A stretch of DNA of 13,190 bases, taken from contig CAJZJI010000003.1 of assembly GCA_916049935.1 (NCBI GenBank), positions 1 to 13,190 of the forward strand, given 5' to 3'. Both the position numbers and the translations under genes were made by a program. This document shows positions 1 through 9,100 of this stretch, piece after piece (the stretch's first letter is position 1; every line of letters starts with the position of its first letter). A model generated the notes under the pieces. The model was not told where the DNA came from. It did no database searches and worked only from the letters and a program-made list of their open reading frames with translations. Origin of the DNA: an uncultured Streptococcus sp. (GTDB lineage: Bacteria > Bacillota > Bacilli > Lactobacillales > Aerococcaceae).

Positions 1-21
1 TTTCCAGTTAATTTTGTTCAT
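1..21 (-). CDS. Holin, N-terminal fragment (cut by window edge)
   Basis: Only seven codons are present, reading MNKINWK, and the gene continues past the left edge. Streptococcal phage holins of the phi-LC3 type commonly begin with M-N-x-I-N-W-K, which is why I call it a holin. These small membrane proteins open the cytoplasmic membrane so that the endolysin can reach the wall. The start is well supported: a GGAGG Shine-Dalgarno lies 8 nt upstream, and the ATG shares its A with the TAA stop of the preceding gene (TAATG), so translation is probably coupled. Position after a DUF1366 gene and a membrane-anchored gene also fits the start of a lysis cassette. Seven residues cannot prove the family. 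Confidence 0.6.
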
Positions 22-422
22 TATTTTTCCTCCACAATTTCCAGTTCGAGAAATTTCTCAAACAATATTTTAATAGCACCATTTCCACCCAATTCAACGT
101 AACTTTCATATAGCCGAGTTAATTCCTCAATCTCATGCTGATTTGTTCTACCACGTCTGATTGCTTTTTTTAGATTTTCCTGCAATCGAAAACGCTGTAG
201 CCGTTGCAAACCTTTTCTAATAAGTGAGAGATTGTTACGATTATCTCGTCCGATCTCAGTAACTTCGCCCACTGATTTTTCAAGCTCACTTATTTTGTCA
301 GCAAGAACATTGATTTGTTTTTCAGTCTCTTTTGTATTTTGAGTACTCTTAAATGAGAAATAACTTGGAATTATCACAATCAAAACGGGCGTGAGTTTAT
401 CGATTAAGGTTAAGAATTCCAA
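21..422 (-). CDS. Membrane-anchored coiled-coil protein next to the holin
   Basis: A 133-aa protein. Residues about 10-25 (LTPVLIVIIPSYFSF) form a single hydrophobic segment, followed by a polar, heptad-like stretch (about 30-60) and a basic patch near 70-92. The rest is charged and should lie in the cytoplasm or at the membrane face. Proteins of this shape are common just before the holin in streptococcal phages and are sometimes labelled holin-like; the function is not established. No ATG fits: the start is TTG at 420-422, with GGGGTGG five bases upstream, so expression may be held low. Its stop overlaps the holin start. It may be a second holin or a holin regulator, but that is inference. 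Confidence 0.75.
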   Translation of the reverse strand: MEFLTLIDKLTPVLIVIIPSYFSFKSTQNTKETEKQINVLADKISELEKSVGEVTEIGRDNRNNLSLIRKGLQRLQRFRLQENLKKAIRRGRTNQHEIEELTRLYESYVELGGNGAIKILFEKFLELEIVEEK

Positions 423-451
423 TTAAACCACCCCATTTATTGAATAGTGGC

Positions 452-1066
452 CTATTGAACAGGCTGAGTTTCTAACTCATTGGATGGTTTTTCTTGTTTT
501 GGCTCAGTCCACTTCCAGATTCCTAACTTACCGTTTTGCTCAAGCGTTGCAAGTTGCTCAAGTGTTTCTCCTTGATAAGTGAATGGCTCGTTTACTTGAA
601 TCATAACGCGTTTGCCTTCTTGGAATTTCTCAACATGATTCACATCTTCAAGCGTGAAAATTTCTTGCGATTGGTAAGTCTTACCAGTCTTAGCAGGGTC
701 TACCAATTCAAGACCACGTTTGAACACTGTAGGGTCTAGTGGATTGTCTACATCCGTTACTCGAGCCAATACTGCCCAATCTGCAACGGCTTTTACTTCC
801 GCAATTTTTGCATCTTTCTCAGCAAGTTTTTCTTCGTAACTTTCAGCTTGCGTACGTAAATCTTCTTGAAGTTTCTTCACTCCATCAGCTGGATTGAACT
901 CAGTCGTCACTTGTCCGATAACTGCCTTGATTAATTCCTCGTCTGACTCGTTCACACGGTCACCGATTAAGACACGGTCAAAAGCCGTATATGGTGATTC
1001 TTGACGAACAGCGACGAATGTACGGTTGTTTTCTTGTAAATACTTGTTGATAATTTTAAATGTCAT
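452..1066 (-). CDS. DUF1366-type phage protein
   Basis: A 204-aa soluble protein that I recognise as resembling the DUF1366 family, which is found mainly in Streptococcus phages between the tail fibre genes and the holin. Its biochemical role is unknown. The N-terminal 60 residues are mixed alpha/beta, residues about 63-95 form an acidic/basic coiled coil (LQEDLRTQAESYEEKLAEKD region), and the C-terminal half contains a compact region ending in a disordered tail rich in Glu, Pro and Gln. No signal peptide or membrane segment is seen. The ATG at 1064-1066 has AAGGAAG eight bases upstream. It starts 3 bases after the stop of the 47-aa gene. The family call is from memory of the sequence type. 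Confidence 0.75.
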   Translation of the reverse strand: MTFKIINKYLQENNRTFVAVRQESPYTAFDRVLIGDRVNESDEELIKAVIGQVTTEFNPADGVKKLQEDLRTQAESYEEKLAEKDAKIAEVKAVADWAVLARVTDVDNPLDPTVFKRGLELVDPAKTGKTYQSQEIFTLEDVNHVEKFQEGKRVMIQVNEPFTYQGETLEQLATLEQNGKLGIWKWTEPKQEKPSNELETQPVQ

Positions 1067-1069
1067 ATA

Positions 1070-1213
1070 TCATTCTTCCTTTTCTTTCTCTGTTTGTAGT
1101 TGTTTGATTTGTTCTTGTGCTTCTTCGTAAAGCGCTTTGTAATTTGCGCATTCAATCGTTTTATTTGCCAATTGAATTGCTAAATCGTTAATCACTTTGT
1201 CTTGTGTGTTCAT
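1070..1213 (-). CDS. Small coiled-coil phage protein (47 aa)
   Basis: A small open frame reading MNTQDKVINDLAIQLANKT and ending in the charged run TEKEKEE. The whole length after residue 5 looks helical, with regularly spaced Leu, Ile and Ala, so a short coiled coil is likely. It is supported as a real gene by a clear Shine-Dalgarno (GAAAGGG) five bases before the ATG, by filling exactly the gap between the gp58-like gene (12 bases upstream) and the DUF1366 gene (3 bases downstream), and because small proteins of this kind are often found at this place in streptococcal phages. No function is known. It might assemble with the DUF1366 protein, which also has a coiled coil; that is only a guess. 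Confidence 0.75.
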   Translation of the reverse strand: MNTQDKVINDLAIQLANKTIECANYKALYEEAQEQIKQLQTEKEKEE

Positions 1214-1225
1214 TTTGTCCCTTTC

Positions 1226-2461
1226 TTATTTCCAGTTTTGATAATAGCCACGGCTGTAATTGCCAGCTACTGCTCCAAGATTTCTGAAATTGTCGTAAAT
1301 ATCGTTTAAAATATACGATAATCGGACACCTTGAATAAGAATTTCATCAACACCCGAAATAGTGTGTGTACTTGTATCGACAGCTATTTCTTTCAAGCCA
1401 GCTTGTGCACTCTGGTTAAATGTTATTCTTTGGCCGTACATATTGATAGCACTTTGGATTTTACTTCCTGAACGGCCATTCCAGATTTGAAGACCTGCCG
1501 ATGTGTGGTCAAACTGTTGTAATCCGTTTCGGTTACTCAATAGAGCTGTATACGATGCGTCAACACCGTTGATGTTACCAGAACCGAATGCAAGATACTG
1601 TAATGGACGGCCTGGAAATTGGTTTCTTATCCCGACTCCTGGAGAATTCATATCAATTTGCCCTGTTTGCAAGTCAAATGTAGTATCTCCATTTAGAGAT
1701 GTAATGCGTCCGCCTTTAATATGGTCTCCAGTAAAATCAACGTTTTTGATTTTGGTAATGGTTGCTTGCTTTGAGAACAATTCATCGATAAATGCTTGTT
1801 GAGATACTAACCGCTGGATGAACGCAGTATCGAATTTAACCTTATCTGCCGTAACTGAGCCAGCATCTAAAGCGTCAGCAGTAACAGAGCCTGTAGCTAT
1901 CTTGCTCGCAGTTATCGAACCATCTACAAGCATATCAGACTTAATTTTCAACTTCGGCGCGATGATGTCAACGCCTCTAGGGCTTGCTGAAATGGTAGAG
2001 GCTAGTTGCTCTCCTGTCAGAGTAGTTGAGCCAATAACCACGCCCTCTGGAGTAACCTGTACTCTCGCACTGTTAGAAGCGTCTCGAACTTCCTGCCTTA
2101 TTTCTTTAGCAGTTTGAGCAATAGCACTCTTAACATTCGTATCGAAGAACTGTGTCAACGCCCCTTGGTTGCTTTTCTGGATTTTACTCCAAAGTGTGCT
2201 ATTTTGGTCTCTTAACTCAAGTTCAATAGAACGTAAATCCTTAAAAAGCCCTGACAAAGTCCGTTGCGTAACAGTAGGTTCCACAAAGCTAGTTGGAAAA
2301 TCCCCTTGCTCCAGCTGAATATCCGTCAACACCGTGTCTCCAGCGCACCCCATGTGATGTAGTTTTAACAGTTCATCGCGTGATTGTGGTTGAAATACCT
2401 TGTAATATCGCCCGTTATGCTCTAGAGCAGGCGCACGGACGTTTTGAATAGTGATGTCCAT
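1226..2461 (-). CDS. gp58-like tail fibre / receptor-binding protein
   Basis: A 411-aa protein resembling the streptococcal phage gp58-like family, taken to be a tail fibre or baseplate component. The N-terminus carries DTVLTDIQLEQGDFPTSFVEP-like sequence (about 42-62), which looks like the last strand of a carbohydrate-binding type module. Residues about 66-128 are a long helical coiled coil. Residues 181-210 hold three 10-residue repeats of the GSVTADxxxx type common in phage fibres. After about 240 comes the motif HIKGGRITSLNGDTTFDLQTG-like, a hallmark of beta-rich fibre shafts, then a Gly/Asn-rich distal region (about 270-411) probably exposed for binding. No peptidase S74 chaperone or glycosidase motif is seen. 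ATG has GGAGG seven bases upstream; the gene follows the 113-aa gene by 2 bases. Confidence 0.82.
   Translation of the reverse strand: MDITIQNVRAPALEHNGRYYKVFQPQSRDELLKLHHMGCAGDTVLTDIQLEQGDFPTSFVEPTVTQRTLSGLFKDLRSIELELRDQNSTLWSKIQKSNQGALTQFFDTNVKSAIAQTAKEIRQEVRDASNSARVQVTPEGVVIGSTTLTGEQLASTISASPRGVDIIAPKLKIKSDMLVDGSITASKIATGSVTADALDAGSVTADKVKFDTAFIQRLVSQQAFIDELFSKQATITKIKNVDFTGDHIKGGRITSLNGDTTFDLQTGQIDMNSPGVGIRNQFPGRPLQYLAFGSGNINGVDASYTALLSNRNGLQQFDHTSAGLQIWNGRSGSKIQSAINMYGQRITFNQSAQAGLKEIAVDTSTHTISGVDEILIQGVRLSYILNDIYDNFRNLGAVAGNYSRGYYQNWK
1832..1921 (-). repeat. Three 10-residue repeats in gp58-like fibre
   Basis: The translated sequence shows three back-to-back decapeptides (GSITASKIAT, GSVTADALDA, GSVTADKVKF; residues 181-210). 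Repeats of this GS[IV]TA[DS] type occur in many phage tail fibres and form a repetitive trimeric shaft or linker. The DNA copies have diverged at third positions, so this is a protein-level repeat under selection and not a recent duplication. Confidence 0.75.
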
Positions 2462-2463
2462 CT

Positions 2464-2805
2464 TTAACCTCCGTAAACTTTAATAGGAATCGAACCATAG
2501 AAACTTCTATACCGGTTAAATCCTGTTTTTCGTTCAAATTCTTCTAGGGATTCTGTGAAAGTTACATAAGTTTTCCCTTGTTTGTTTTCGATTTTAGAAG
2601 CCGAAATTTCTTTCCCGTTTATCTCAACTGTTTTTATCTTATTTTGTGAAAAATCCTTATTCAGTGTTATTTGTTTATTATGACTATCATAATTAATTGA
2701 TACGTCACCACTAAATAACAGTCTTATTTTCACCCAAACAAGCCTTGTACCGATATAACGATGAGTAACTTCCTTGTTTCCTACATAAATTCCTTCTCTA
2801 GCCAT
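2464..2805 (-). CDS. Small tail-module protein of unknown function
   Basis: A 113-aa soluble protein. It begins MAREGIYVGNKEVTHRYIG, a start I associate with small proteins located between fibre genes of streptococcal phages, but no function is known. Residues 1-30 read as beta strands carrying a WVKIRLLF core; residues about 35-113 alternate strands and turns (SINYDSHNKQITLNKD) and look like a small beta-sandwich domain. There is no signal peptide or membrane segment. The ATG is preceded by AGGAGG, which overlaps the stop codon of the collagen-like gene, so the two are tightly coupled. Its setting between two fibre genes suggests a baseplate or fibre-attachment accessory. The local region is somewhat more AT-rich than the fibre genes on either side. 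Confidence 0.7.
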   Translation of the reverse strand: MAREGIYVGNKEVTHRYIGTRLVWVKIRLLFSGDVSINYDSHNKQITLNKDFSQNKIKTVEINGKEISASKIENKQGKTYVTFTESLEEFERKTGFNRYRSFYGSIPIKVYGG

Positions 2806-2813
2806 ACTACCTC

Positions 2814-3395
2814 CTACTCGTATACGTCATAGATAGTAGTGCTATCTTTAGCAGAAAGTGCATCATACTGAGATTTAGAACCGAACCAATATTTTAGTGG
2901 TTGCCCACCGTTTTGATTAATAATATTTTGACCAGGCGCGCCGTCTGCTCCTCTAGGCCCTGTTGGTCCTGCTGGTCCTTGAGCACCTCTTGCACCATCT
3001 GCACCTCTAGGTCCCGCTGGTCCTGGGGGTCCTTGTTCTCCACGAGGACCAGTGTCTCCTTTTTGCCCTGGCGTTCCGTCTTCCCCTCTAGGTCCCGCTG
3101 GACCCATCGGACCTTGAGCGCCTTTTAATGATTCTCTTTGTTGACTTGTAAGCTCCTCGAATCGCATGACACCGTCCGCGCCTTTTGGTCCTTGTTCCCC
3201 ACGTTCGCCCTTGTCGCCTTTTGGTCCTGTTAGATATTGCAAGGCTGAGAATCTGTCATGACCGTTACCGACCTTAACTTTGCCTGTGTCGCTCTCAACG
3301 CCCAATTCGCCGTCAAGCAAAACAAGAGAGCTATTTGCCCAATCACTCGCAGACATACGCTTATGTTGTACCCTTACTGGGATTGTTTCCGTCAT
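2814..3395 (-). CDS. Collagen-like tail fibre with HylP-type N-terminus
   Basis: A 193-aa structural fibre protein. Residues 1-53 ([20 protein letters not shown], then [13 protein letters not shown] and NGHDRFSAL) resemble the tail-attachment head of streptococcal phage hyaluronidases (HylP). Residues 57-74 are six Gly-X-Y triplets, residues 75-91 a non-collagen break ([16 protein letters not shown]), and residues 92-157 twenty-two further uninterrupted Gly-X-Y triplets rich in Pro, Arg, Asp and Gln. A 36-residue C-terminal cap (NIINQNGG...YDVYE) with a [12 protein letters not shown] stretch probably starts trimer folding or binds the next fibre part. No hyaluronidase beta-helix follows. The ATG overlaps the Tal stop (ATGA) with GGAGG upstream. 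Probable role: trimeric fibre joining baseplate to receptor-binding parts. Confidence 0.85.
   Translation of the reverse strand: MTETIPVRVQHKRMSASDWANSSLVLLDGELGVESDTGKVKVGNGHDRFSALQYLTGPKGDKGERGEQGPKGADGVMRFEELTSQQRESLKGAQGPMGPAGPRGEDGTPGQKGDTGPRGEQGPPGPAGPRGADGARGAQGPAGPTGPRGADGAPGQNIINQNGGQPLKYWFGSKSQYDALSAKDSTTIYDVYE
2925..3122 (-). repeat. Collagen-like Gly-X-Y repeat, 22 triplets
   Basis: Every third codon encodes Gly across residues 92-157 of the fibre protein, with typical collagen triplets such as [12 protein letters not shown] and GEQ. A second block of six triplets lies at residues 57-74 (about 3174-3227). Bacterial and phage Gly-X-Y tracts form triple helices without hydroxyproline, stabilised by charged pairs, which fits the Asp/Glu/Arg/Lys seen here. 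Confidence 0.92.
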
Positions 3396-5320
3396 GTTCT
3401 ACCTCCATCGAAAATAAATGTTGGACTCTCGTTCCAACTTCCGTCATATATTGAATTTTGTCCGTCCGCAACCGTCTTGTAGGCTGGTGTTAGTTCGATT
3501 CGATTTGTCCGATTATCAACCGTCGCAAACTGAACTGCGTTCTGATACCAATCCCCTGAGAAGGTCAGTTTATAGGTACCGTTATATACTGCTAACACTT
3601 GCTCCTCTTTATGGGTTAAGTCTTTGTCAATCTCTGGCAAGTGTGGATTAGCAGGCTCAAAATGAACGTGTCCACCATAGAACGGATTCTTCTTGATTAT
3701 CACAGTAACGTCTGTCTTTCCGTAAACCGTACATGTTGCTGACCAACTAATAACGTACTGCTTACCTAGCTCAAAGCCTTCTCCATTGTGTCCGACTTCT
3801 ACATAATCAGTACCATAGGCAAGTTTTTTAGCCGTGCTACCATTGAGGCGGTTTCTGTTGTAAATAGCTGTTCCGTCTCCACCAATCAGTCCCGCGTTAA
3901 TTCTTGCGGTCTCACTGACCTGTTCCAATTTCTTACTTAATTCAGCAATTGAATCCGCACCACTCATCAACTCTTCACGGATACGCTTCAAGAACTCAGG
4001 ACGCTCTTTCTCCACTTCTTCATGGATTTTAGCACTAAAATCTTCAGATTTGTTTTGATATTCTTTAATAACATTATCAATTTCAAGTTGTATGATACGA
4101 ACCTTTTCGTCAATCTCTTTGTTTCGTCTTTCGACTTCATTCGCAATAGATTGTTCGAATAGCGATTCGCTAAAGTCACCAACTGCTTCTTTGATAGCTT
4201 GTTGACGACTTGCACGGTCTTTAGCTTGTAATGTCTGATAATCGCCTAATTCAGCAACTGAACGGTTATTATCCAATTTATCAATAACCAATTTGTGGAT
4301 TCTAGCTTCAAAAGCAATCCCTATTTGGTCTCTTACGATTCCAACGCTGTCACCAATCCAAACATCTTGTTCAATCGCATTGGCTAAATCTAGGAGATTA
4401 GCTTTAAACGTAACGATTGGAACTGATAAGCGTTGTAACTCTTTGTAAGTCGCTTTTAATAATTCGGTAGGATCTTCAATATCCTCATTGGTATATACGC
4501 CGAAACGATGCTTAATAACGCCGTCTTGGTGTAATCCGTAGATAGTTCTCGCAGTTTCATTCGTTACGTAATTCTGTCCCGCTGGTTTATCGACAGGGTC
4601 TCCATTTGCGACCGACCAACCAACATCTTTAAACTGGATTCTACGACCATAACCGCCTGTAGCTTCACCGTTGTCGTCCGTGCTTTGTTCACCTTTACCA
4701 CGACCTATAAGAGCCGTTACAACGTCATCAGACGATTCTTCGTAGGTAACATTCAGAATGTTAGTACCATACTCGAACTGATGACCTGTAACACGTCCAA
4801 AGCGTTGATTCAGGTCAATGTATCGTCCGATTATCTTATTTTCTACAAAGGTATATCTAACTTTGAACTCGCAAGCGTACGATTCAATTATTTTAACGAG
4901 GGCTTGACGAACCGAAATATAGTAGAAGCTCAATTTCCCTGTTCTAGTCAAGCCATCTACATTCCCTAATTGGTAGCCTGTTCCTTCTAAAATTCCACTC
5001 AATACTTGTTCGGCTGTTCCCTTAGGACGCTTATTCTCAATGATGAATGAATGTAAGTCGCTTTCTGCTCTATCTATCCCTTGGATAGTTAATCCTAGAT
5101 CATAAGACTTTTCGGAAATTCTAAATAAACAAAAAGCCCTGTCTCTCGATTGAAATCCGAAAAACTGGGCTTCTTTGATAATGTTAGGCTTGTAATCAAT
5201 AGGGACTTCAAAGCTCGCTCTATCAAATTGATTCAATTCAATCGTATGTGTGAAATCCGCAAGGCTCGCTTCATCGATTACATCAATCAATTCCTCTGTC
5301 TGGTTGAATAAATAAATCAT
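3392..5320 (-). CDS. Tail tip protein, Tal-like (phage minor structural protein)
   Basis: A 642-aa baseplate hub protein. The N-terminal ~365 residues look like the gp27/Tal hub fold found directly after Dit in Gram-positive siphoviruses (phage minor structural protein / prophage endopeptidase tail type), ending near [18 protein letters not shown]. Residues about 367-475 form a long charged coiled coil. From about 485 a beta-rich domain begins ([17 protein letters not shown], then [11 protein letters not shown]) that resembles a carbohydrate-binding jelly-roll. No NlpC/P60, M23, CHAP or lysozyme catalytic motif is visible, so it may bind and not cut the wall. Start: ATG overlapping the Dit stop by ATGA, with AAAGAGGTG upstream. 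Its stop overlaps the collagen-like gene in the same way. Confidence 0.82.
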   Translation of the reverse strand: MIYLFNQTEELIDVIDEASLADFTHTIELNQFDRASFEVPIDYKPNIIKEAQFFGFQSRDRAFCLFRISEKSYDLGLTIQGIDRAESDLHSFIIENKRPKGTAEQVLSGILEGTGYQLGNVDGLTRTGKLSFYYISVRQALVKIIESYACEFKVRYTFVENKIIGRYIDLNQRFGRVTGHQFEYGTNILNVTYEESSDDVVTALIGRGKGEQSTDDNGEATGGYGRRIQFKDVGWSVANGDPVDKPAGQNYVTNETARTIYGLHQDGVIKHRFGVYTNEDIEDPTELLKATYKELQRLSVPIVTFKANLLDLANAIEQDVWIGDSVGIVRDQIGIAFEARIHKLVIDKLDNNRSVAELGDYQTLQAKDRASRQQAIKEAVGDFSESLFEQSIANEVERRNKEIDEKVRIIQLEIDNVIKEYQNKSEDFSAKIHEEVEKERPEFLKRIREELMSGADSIAELSKKLEQVSETARINAGLIGGDGTAIYNRNRLNGSTAKKLAYGTDYVEVGHNGEGFELGKQYVISWSATCTVYGKTDVTVIIKKNPFYGGHVHFEPANPHLPEIDKDLTHKEEQVLAVYNGTYKLTFSGDWYQNAVQFATVDNRTNRIELTPAYKTVADGQNSIYDGSWNESPTFIFDGGRT

Positions 5321-6102
5321 GCGAACACCTCTTTGTACTGGATATCATTCAATGTCGCACCCTCAACTTGGAAAGTGTTTACGCCTTTTTGAAGTTTAAA
5401 ATATCGACTGTTAACCACATCAAAATTCATCAATTCGTTTCTGCCGTTTAACGTGATTTCTCTAGTCTCACAATTGACAATCAGACTTGAATCTTGAACG
5501 TAAGTAGCTTTTAATCTGATATATTTTTGAGTTTCAAGGTGTAATATGCGAATTTCAGAACTTGCTTGTGTTGTAAGGTACAAAATAGGCTCTGTTGGAA
5601 AATCTCCGTTATAAGTTACCTTGTTACTTCCTGTGCTTTTAGGCTCAGTATACTTGAACGGGTCGTAACAAATGAAATGCAACTTGATAACTGTATCATT
5701 CGCATCTTCTAGTTCTGGTTTCTTAACTTTTGAAAAGATAGCTTTATAATATCTCTCTCCATCATCCCCAAACTCTAATTTTTTAGCCTCACGAGAAAAC
5801 AATAAGCGGTTTAAACGCTCATACTGTTTTCGCATTCCCAAATCAGTATAACCTGTAAGTCTGACCTGCACCTCGATTTCACGTTCTTTATAAGTCGCAC
5901 CATAGAGATATTGACCGTCTCGTCCTTTTATATTCGCTGTTTCATGGTGAAAATCAAGGACGTCCCGTCCCGTGGTATTCGCCACGAAAAACGTTCCGTC
6001 CTCGTTATTCATTTCTTGATTGAGGCTTACTCCACCAAATTGAACTTCTAGACCAGAATTAAATGTTGGTGTGCCTTTTGTAGTATCGTTAAAAATATAC
6101 AT
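5317..6102 (-). CDS. Distal tail protein (Dit)
   Basis: A 261-aa protein of the siphovirus distal tail family (Sipho_tail type). Dit forms the hexameric ring at the end of the tail tube and holds Tal and the fibres. The N-terminal belt domain is recognisable by the strand pattern VANTTGRDVLDFHHETANIKG, then GRDGQYLYGATYKEREIEVQ-like sequence and a helix RKQYERLNRLLFS, followed by FGDDGERYYKAIFS and HFICYDPFKY, which are typical of the family. The C-terminal half (about 155-261) is the galectin-like beta domain; it is of ordinary short length, with no extra carbohydrate-binding insert. The ATG follows the tape measure stop by 11 bases with a weak GGTGG Shine-Dalgarno five bases upstream. Its last bases overlap the Tal gene. 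Confidence 0.88.
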   Translation of the reverse strand: MYIFNDTTKGTPTFNSGLEVQFGGVSLNQEMNNEDGTFFVANTTGRDVLDFHHETANIKGRDGQYLYGATYKEREIEVQVRLTGYTDLGMRKQYERLNRLLFSREAKKLEFGDDGERYYKAIFSKVKKPELEDANDTVIKLHFICYDPFKYTEPKSTGSNKVTYNGDFPTEPILYLTTQASSEIRILHLETQKYIRLKATYVQDSSLIVNCETREITLNGRNELMNFDVVNSRYFKLQKGVNTFQVEGATLNDIQYKEVFA

Positions 6103-6113
6103 TTAAACCACCA

Positions 6114-9100
6114 TTAAAGGCTTGAAGCCTTCAATCTTATCCTTTCTTCTTTACTTTGAATATTTGAAATATCTGAAACGAAGGCTCTGAAGTCATTTGA
6201 ACCTAGAGCGAGGTTAATAACCGCTGGCTCTTTCGTCTGGTTGACTTCATACGTTGCTGATAATGTACCAGATACGTTGTTAGAGAAATCGCCCTGTAAA
6301 GCATTTGACATAGCTGAAACTCTAGAACCAGCATCATCAAACATCGAACGAATGCCACCAGCCATTCCAGACACGTTGCTTTTCACAACTTCAAATCCGC
6401 TCATTAAAGCTCTATTGAAACCGCCCATGATAGCAAACCCAGCAGGGATAAGCAATCTGCGGTCATAAGAGATAGGACCTTTGTGTGTTGCAATCCAGTT
6501 AGCAACTCCGCCAATGAAGTCTGTAACTGCACTCCAAGCAGCTTTCAAACCACCGAGGAAACCGTCCATAATCGCACGACCTGCACCGCTTAAATCAATG
6601 TTCCATAATTTTCCAAAGAAACCACTTATTGCCTCGATAGCACTAGAAACTCCGCCCTTAAGTGCGTCCATCGCACCCAAGAAACCTTCTTTCATACCGT
6701 TAGCAACATTTACTACCGTCTCTTTAATCGCGTTGATTGCACCGCTAATAAATTCTTTAATACCATCCCAGATTGTTGTTACAGTATCTTTAATAGCTCC
6801 CAAAACAGTGCTAATGACGTCCTTAATTGCATTAATGACAGTCGATATAACTGTTTTAATACCTTCCCAAACAGTCTGAGCTATTCCTTTAATAGCTTCC
6901 CAAGCACCGCTCCAATCACCTTTAATAACAGCCGTAACCGCTTTGATGATGCCTGCTATCACGTTCAATACAGTTGAAATAACCGTTGAAATAACAGTCC
7001 ATACAGTCTGAACGATTGTAGTAAATACATTCCAAATTGCATTCCATACATTTTGAACAATTTGCATGTATGTTGTAATCACATTTTGGATAACTTGGAT
7101 AGCGTTTGTGATAACTTGTTGAATAGCATTCCAAACCGCTTCAACAACAGATGTAAGTGTATTCCAAACGTTTGTAGCAACCTCTACAATGCCATTCCAA
7201 ATACCAGACATGAATTCTGCGAATCCATTCCACAATCCTTTGATTACTTCAATGACAGGCGTTATAAATTCAACGAATCCATTCCATACATTCGTAGAAA
7301 CCTCCACGACGCCGTTCCAAAGATTAGTGAAGAACTCTGTAATGCCGTTCCAAACGCCTTTAATCACTTCGACCACCGTCTTAACAACATCAACAAGGCC
7401 GTTCCAAACCGTCTTCGCTATTGAAACGATACCGTCCCATAGCGTTGAGAAGAACTCCGATAAGGCGTTCCATACATTCATTAATGCCTCTACAATTGGT
7501 TTTGCACCTTCTACAAAGCTGTTCCAAACATTTGAAGCGAACTGCTTAATACCTTCCCAAAGCCCAGAAAAGAACTCAGTAATGCTATTCCATGCATTCT
7601 TGATAGCGTCTATTACTGGTTTTGCCGTCTCTAGGAAACCATTCCAAAGATTTGAAGCCGTTTCTTTAACGCCGTTCCATAGGTTAGAAAACCATTCGCC
7701 AACGCCATTCCAAGCATTTTTGATACCTTCCCAAGCTTTTGAAGCGATGTTGACAATGCCATCCCACAAACCTTTAAAGAAGTTTCTGAAACCTTCACAT
7801 TTATTCCAAAGAATAACGAACGCCACACCAATTGCCACGATTGCGGCAATCACTAAACCGACTGGGCCGAGGAAAGCAACGATTGCACTAACTACCGAAC
7901 CAATCCAACCGCCTACTTTACTAAAGATATTCAAACCGACCATTGCACCTTTAGCAAGTTTTGAACTTCCAGCCATGAAAGTTAAGGCTGAACTAGCGGC
8001 TTGTGAGCCTTTAGCAATGCCACCTAAAGCTTTTGCCACTCTTGTAAAGCTTGCTAAACCACCAAAAACGGCTTTAACTGCGCCAATTCCCTTACTTAGT
8101 CCTATTAAGGCGCTTGCCACTGGTTTTATTGCCCTTTGAGCAACCTTAAACCCAATAAAAGCTTTGGCGATTGCTTGAATTTGTTCAGGGCTTAGGCTTT
8201 GAACGATTTTAGCAAAAGCTTTTATCGCTTCAGAAGCTACTGACAATACTTTCCCAATCTTTTCACCGAAAGACGCCATGTCTCCACCAGAAAGAGAAGA
8301 GAATACTTTCTTAACTGCCTCCCGAACTTCGCTCAGTGCCTGTTTAAAATCAGAAATCGCACTTGTATTCGTGAAGCCTTGCCAAAATTCTTTAATTTTA
8401 GCAACAGCAGAGCCAACGAACGATGTTATTTTTCCGATAACCGCTTCAAAGTCTATCTTGCTTAAAAAGCCTTCTAGATTTGTTGCTAGTTTATTAAAAT
8501 CAACCTTATCGAGCTGATTCATAATTGCCTCAAGTGCCTTGATACCTGCTTTAGACAATGTATCAAAAGCTGGCTTTAATTTGTTTGAAAGTGTTTCTTT
8601 CAATCCGTCCATAGCTTGGTCAATCGTCTTGTATTGCGTCGCCATATCCTGCATGGATGCCCCTGCACGTTTAAACGCTTCGGCAAAATCATCTGTTTTA
8701 ACTTCGCCTGCTTGAATTTTGAGAATCAAATCATTTAGCGACATTCCCATTTCTTTAGCAACTGCGCTCATACCTGCTGGAGCTTGTTCCATCATGATAC
8801 GGAAGTCCTGCCAAGTAAGTTTCGGTTTAGCTAGAGCTTGAACCATTTGTTGTGATAGAGAGGTCATTGCTTGCTTAGGGTTCTCAGCGGATGCAGCAAG
8901 ACCACCCATAGCTTTTACAAGTTCGCCACTATCGTTTCGACCGATTGCGGCCATTTGAGAGAACGTACTAGCCATGTCTGAGGCTGAGTAGATAGTCTTA
9001 GTCGCATAGTCCTGCATAGCCTCTTTAGCTTGATTGATTTGGTCTTTCCCCCAACCTAACTTACTGAGGTTTCCATCAAACGTATCCCACGCCTTTTTTG

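Noticed and set aside
452..480. Small inverted repeat (AATAG...CTATT) at the end of the DUF1366 gene
   Set aside because: Only five A/T-rich pairs with a four-base loop and no T run; too weak for a terminator.
3988..4215. A 75-codon minus-strand frame inside the Tal coiled coil
   Set aside because: It is an out-of-frame reading of Lys/Glu-rich coiled-coil codons, with no ribosome binding site, and the Tal frame is clearly the coding one.
7189..8139. A 316-codon open frame on the plus strand opposite the tape measure repeats
   Set aside because: It is rich in Thr, Pro, Phe and Ser in a pattern that mirrors the Trp/Asn/Gly/Phe repeats of the minus-strand gene, has no Shine-Dalgarno or neighbours on that strand, and the repeat DNA makes long antisense frames likely.
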